From contig JAFVUD010000006.1 in assembly GCA_017502865.1 (NCBI GenBank), positions 253,832-296,165 on the forward strand: DNA of 42,334 nucleotides. Reading direction: 5' to 3'. How positions within the stretch are numbered: the stretch's first letter is position 1; the number at the start of each line of letters is the position of its first letter. This DNA is from Alphaproteobacteria bacterium. Lineage in GTDB: Bacteria; Pseudomonadota; Alphaproteobacteria; Rs-D84. Shown here in pieces: positions 41,512 through 42,334 of the stretch. The position numbers and the translations under genes were made by a program. The notes under the pieces are model-generated. The model worked only from the letters and a program-made list of their open reading frames with translations, had not been told where the DNA came from and did no database searches.

Positions 41512-42334
41512 ATGGCATTGAAGCATTATAAGCCAACAACACCAGGTACACGTGGTTTGACACAGGTTGACCGCAGTGGTTTGCACCGTGGTGCGCCAGA
41601 AAAGGCACTGACAGTTGGTTTGAAGTCCAAAGGTGGTCGTAATAACTTTGGGCATGTTACCGTTCCACATCAGGGTGGCGGTCATAAACGTAAATATCGT
41701 TTAATCGACTTTAAACGTAAAAAGACAGATATTCCAGCAACAGTTATTCGCTTGGAATATGATCCAAACCGTACAGCTTTTATCGCATTGATTGAATATA
41801 CAGACGGTGTTCGTTCTTATATCTTGGCACCACGCGATTTGAAAGCAGGCGATGTTGTTATCTCGGGTCAACGTGAAGACATTAAACCAGGTAACACAAT
41901 GCCATTGAAAAATATGCCAATCGGTACAATCGTACATAACGTTGAATTGAAACCAGGTGCAGGTGGTCAGTTGGCCCGCAGTGCAGGTTGCTATGCTCAG
42001 TTGATGGGTAAAGACGGTGTTTATGCGCAGATTAAAATGAACAGTGGTGAGTTGCGTAAAGTTCATTCCGATTGTTTGGCAACAGTTGGCAGCGTATCTA
42101 ATCCAGATCAGCGCAACGTCAACTTGGGTAAAGCAGGTCGCGCACGCTGGTTGGGTGTCCGTCCATCAGTTCGCGGTATGGCAATGAACCCAGTAGATCA
42201 CCCAATGGGTGGTGGTAATGATCACTCTAAGGGCCACGAACCGGTATCACGTACAGGTATTCCAGCCAAGGGATATCGTACCTGTAGCAATAAACGTACT
42301 GCAAAGATGATTATCCGCAGCAGATATAAAATCA
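41512..42334 (+). CDS. rplB: 50S ribosomal protein L2, 3' end missing
   Basis: L2 is needed for subunit joining and peptidyl-transfer activity. The frame is open from ATG 41512 (AAAGG upstream) to the window edge, giving 274 codons, so at most a few residues are missing. It shows '[20 protein letters not shown]', '[20 protein letters not shown]' and '[20 protein letters not shown]', including the key His in DHP. It continues the S10 operon. Confidence 0.96.
   Translation, partial: MALKHYKPTTPGTRGLTQVDRSGLHRGAPEKALTVGLKSKGGRNNFGHVTVPHQGGGHKRKYRLIDFKRKKTDIPATVIRLEYDPNRTAFIALIEYTDGVRSYILAPRDLKAGDVVISGQREDIKPGNTMPLKNMPIGTIVHNVELKPGAGGQLARSAGCYAQLMGKDGVYAQIKMNSGELRKVHSDCLATVGSVSNPDQRNVNLGKAGRARWLGVRPSVRGMAMNPVDHPMGGGNDHSKGHEPVSRTGIPAKGYRTCSNKRTAKMIIRSRYKI

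Overview
The window looks like chromosome from a Gram-negative alphaproteobacterium of moderate-to-low GC, probably an uncultured, host- or gut-associated lineage. The evidence is the contiguous str-S10 ribosomal block (rpsL-rpsG-fusA-tuf-rpsJ-rplC-rplD-rplW-rplB), the Tol-Pal and FtsEX envelope genes, a PlsC with an H-x4-E active site, and a strong preference for CCA, ACA and GCA codons. The species assignment is inference. Most of the window is housekeeping DNA interrupted by lineage-specific islands.

Region by region: (1) 1-5.2 kb holds the 3' end of a BspA/PKD-type surface protein, inorganic pyrophosphatase, a GT92-like glycosyltransferase, elongation factor P, class II aldolase, a small lipoprotein and an orphan VirB2/TrbC-like pilin. 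(2) 5.2-6.5 kb is a two-gene operon of a ribbon-helix-helix regulator and a DinD-like protein, with a clear promoter and operator. (3) 6.6-12.9 kb is the envelope block: tolB, a secreted nuclease, then leftward ftsE-ftsX-ydcF-plsC and pal, and a beta-barrel protein. (4) 12.9-20.6 kb is one apparent operon of ten secreted paralogues with shared N-terminal, middle and C-terminal motifs, from one promoter to one terminator. It is the most unusual gene set here. (5) 20.6-21.6 kb is a GC-rich 72-bp tandem repeat split by a DUF559 endonuclease gene. (6) 21.6-28.4 kb carries a DedA/YqaA-type membrane protein, rbfA, a GNAT, a frameshifted lepA, a Cys-rich protein, a tyrosine-recombinase-like protein that seems to have lost its catalytic residues, acpP and fabF. 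(7) 28.4-34.7 kb has a frameshifted 'YHGT' gene, tRNA-Pro(CGG), an acyl-CoA synthetase, mltG, a second beta-barrel protein and an unrecognised 446-aa protein. (8) 34.8 kb to the end is the str-S10 operon, with hairpins between several cistrons.

A family of about 90-bp palindromic elements recurs at gene 3' ends (3.1-3.3, 8.4-8.6, 28.4-28.55 kb and a degenerate copy at 33.2 kb). They have a constant core, TGTAGCGTYTGTACACTAC, outer stems whose sequence changes while pairing is kept, and imperfect terminal inverted repeats. They often come in tandem pairs and abut or overlap stop codons. They probably end transcription, and they look like a dispersed repeat family.

All assignments come from reading motifs by eye. 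No database search, folding program or alignment was run.
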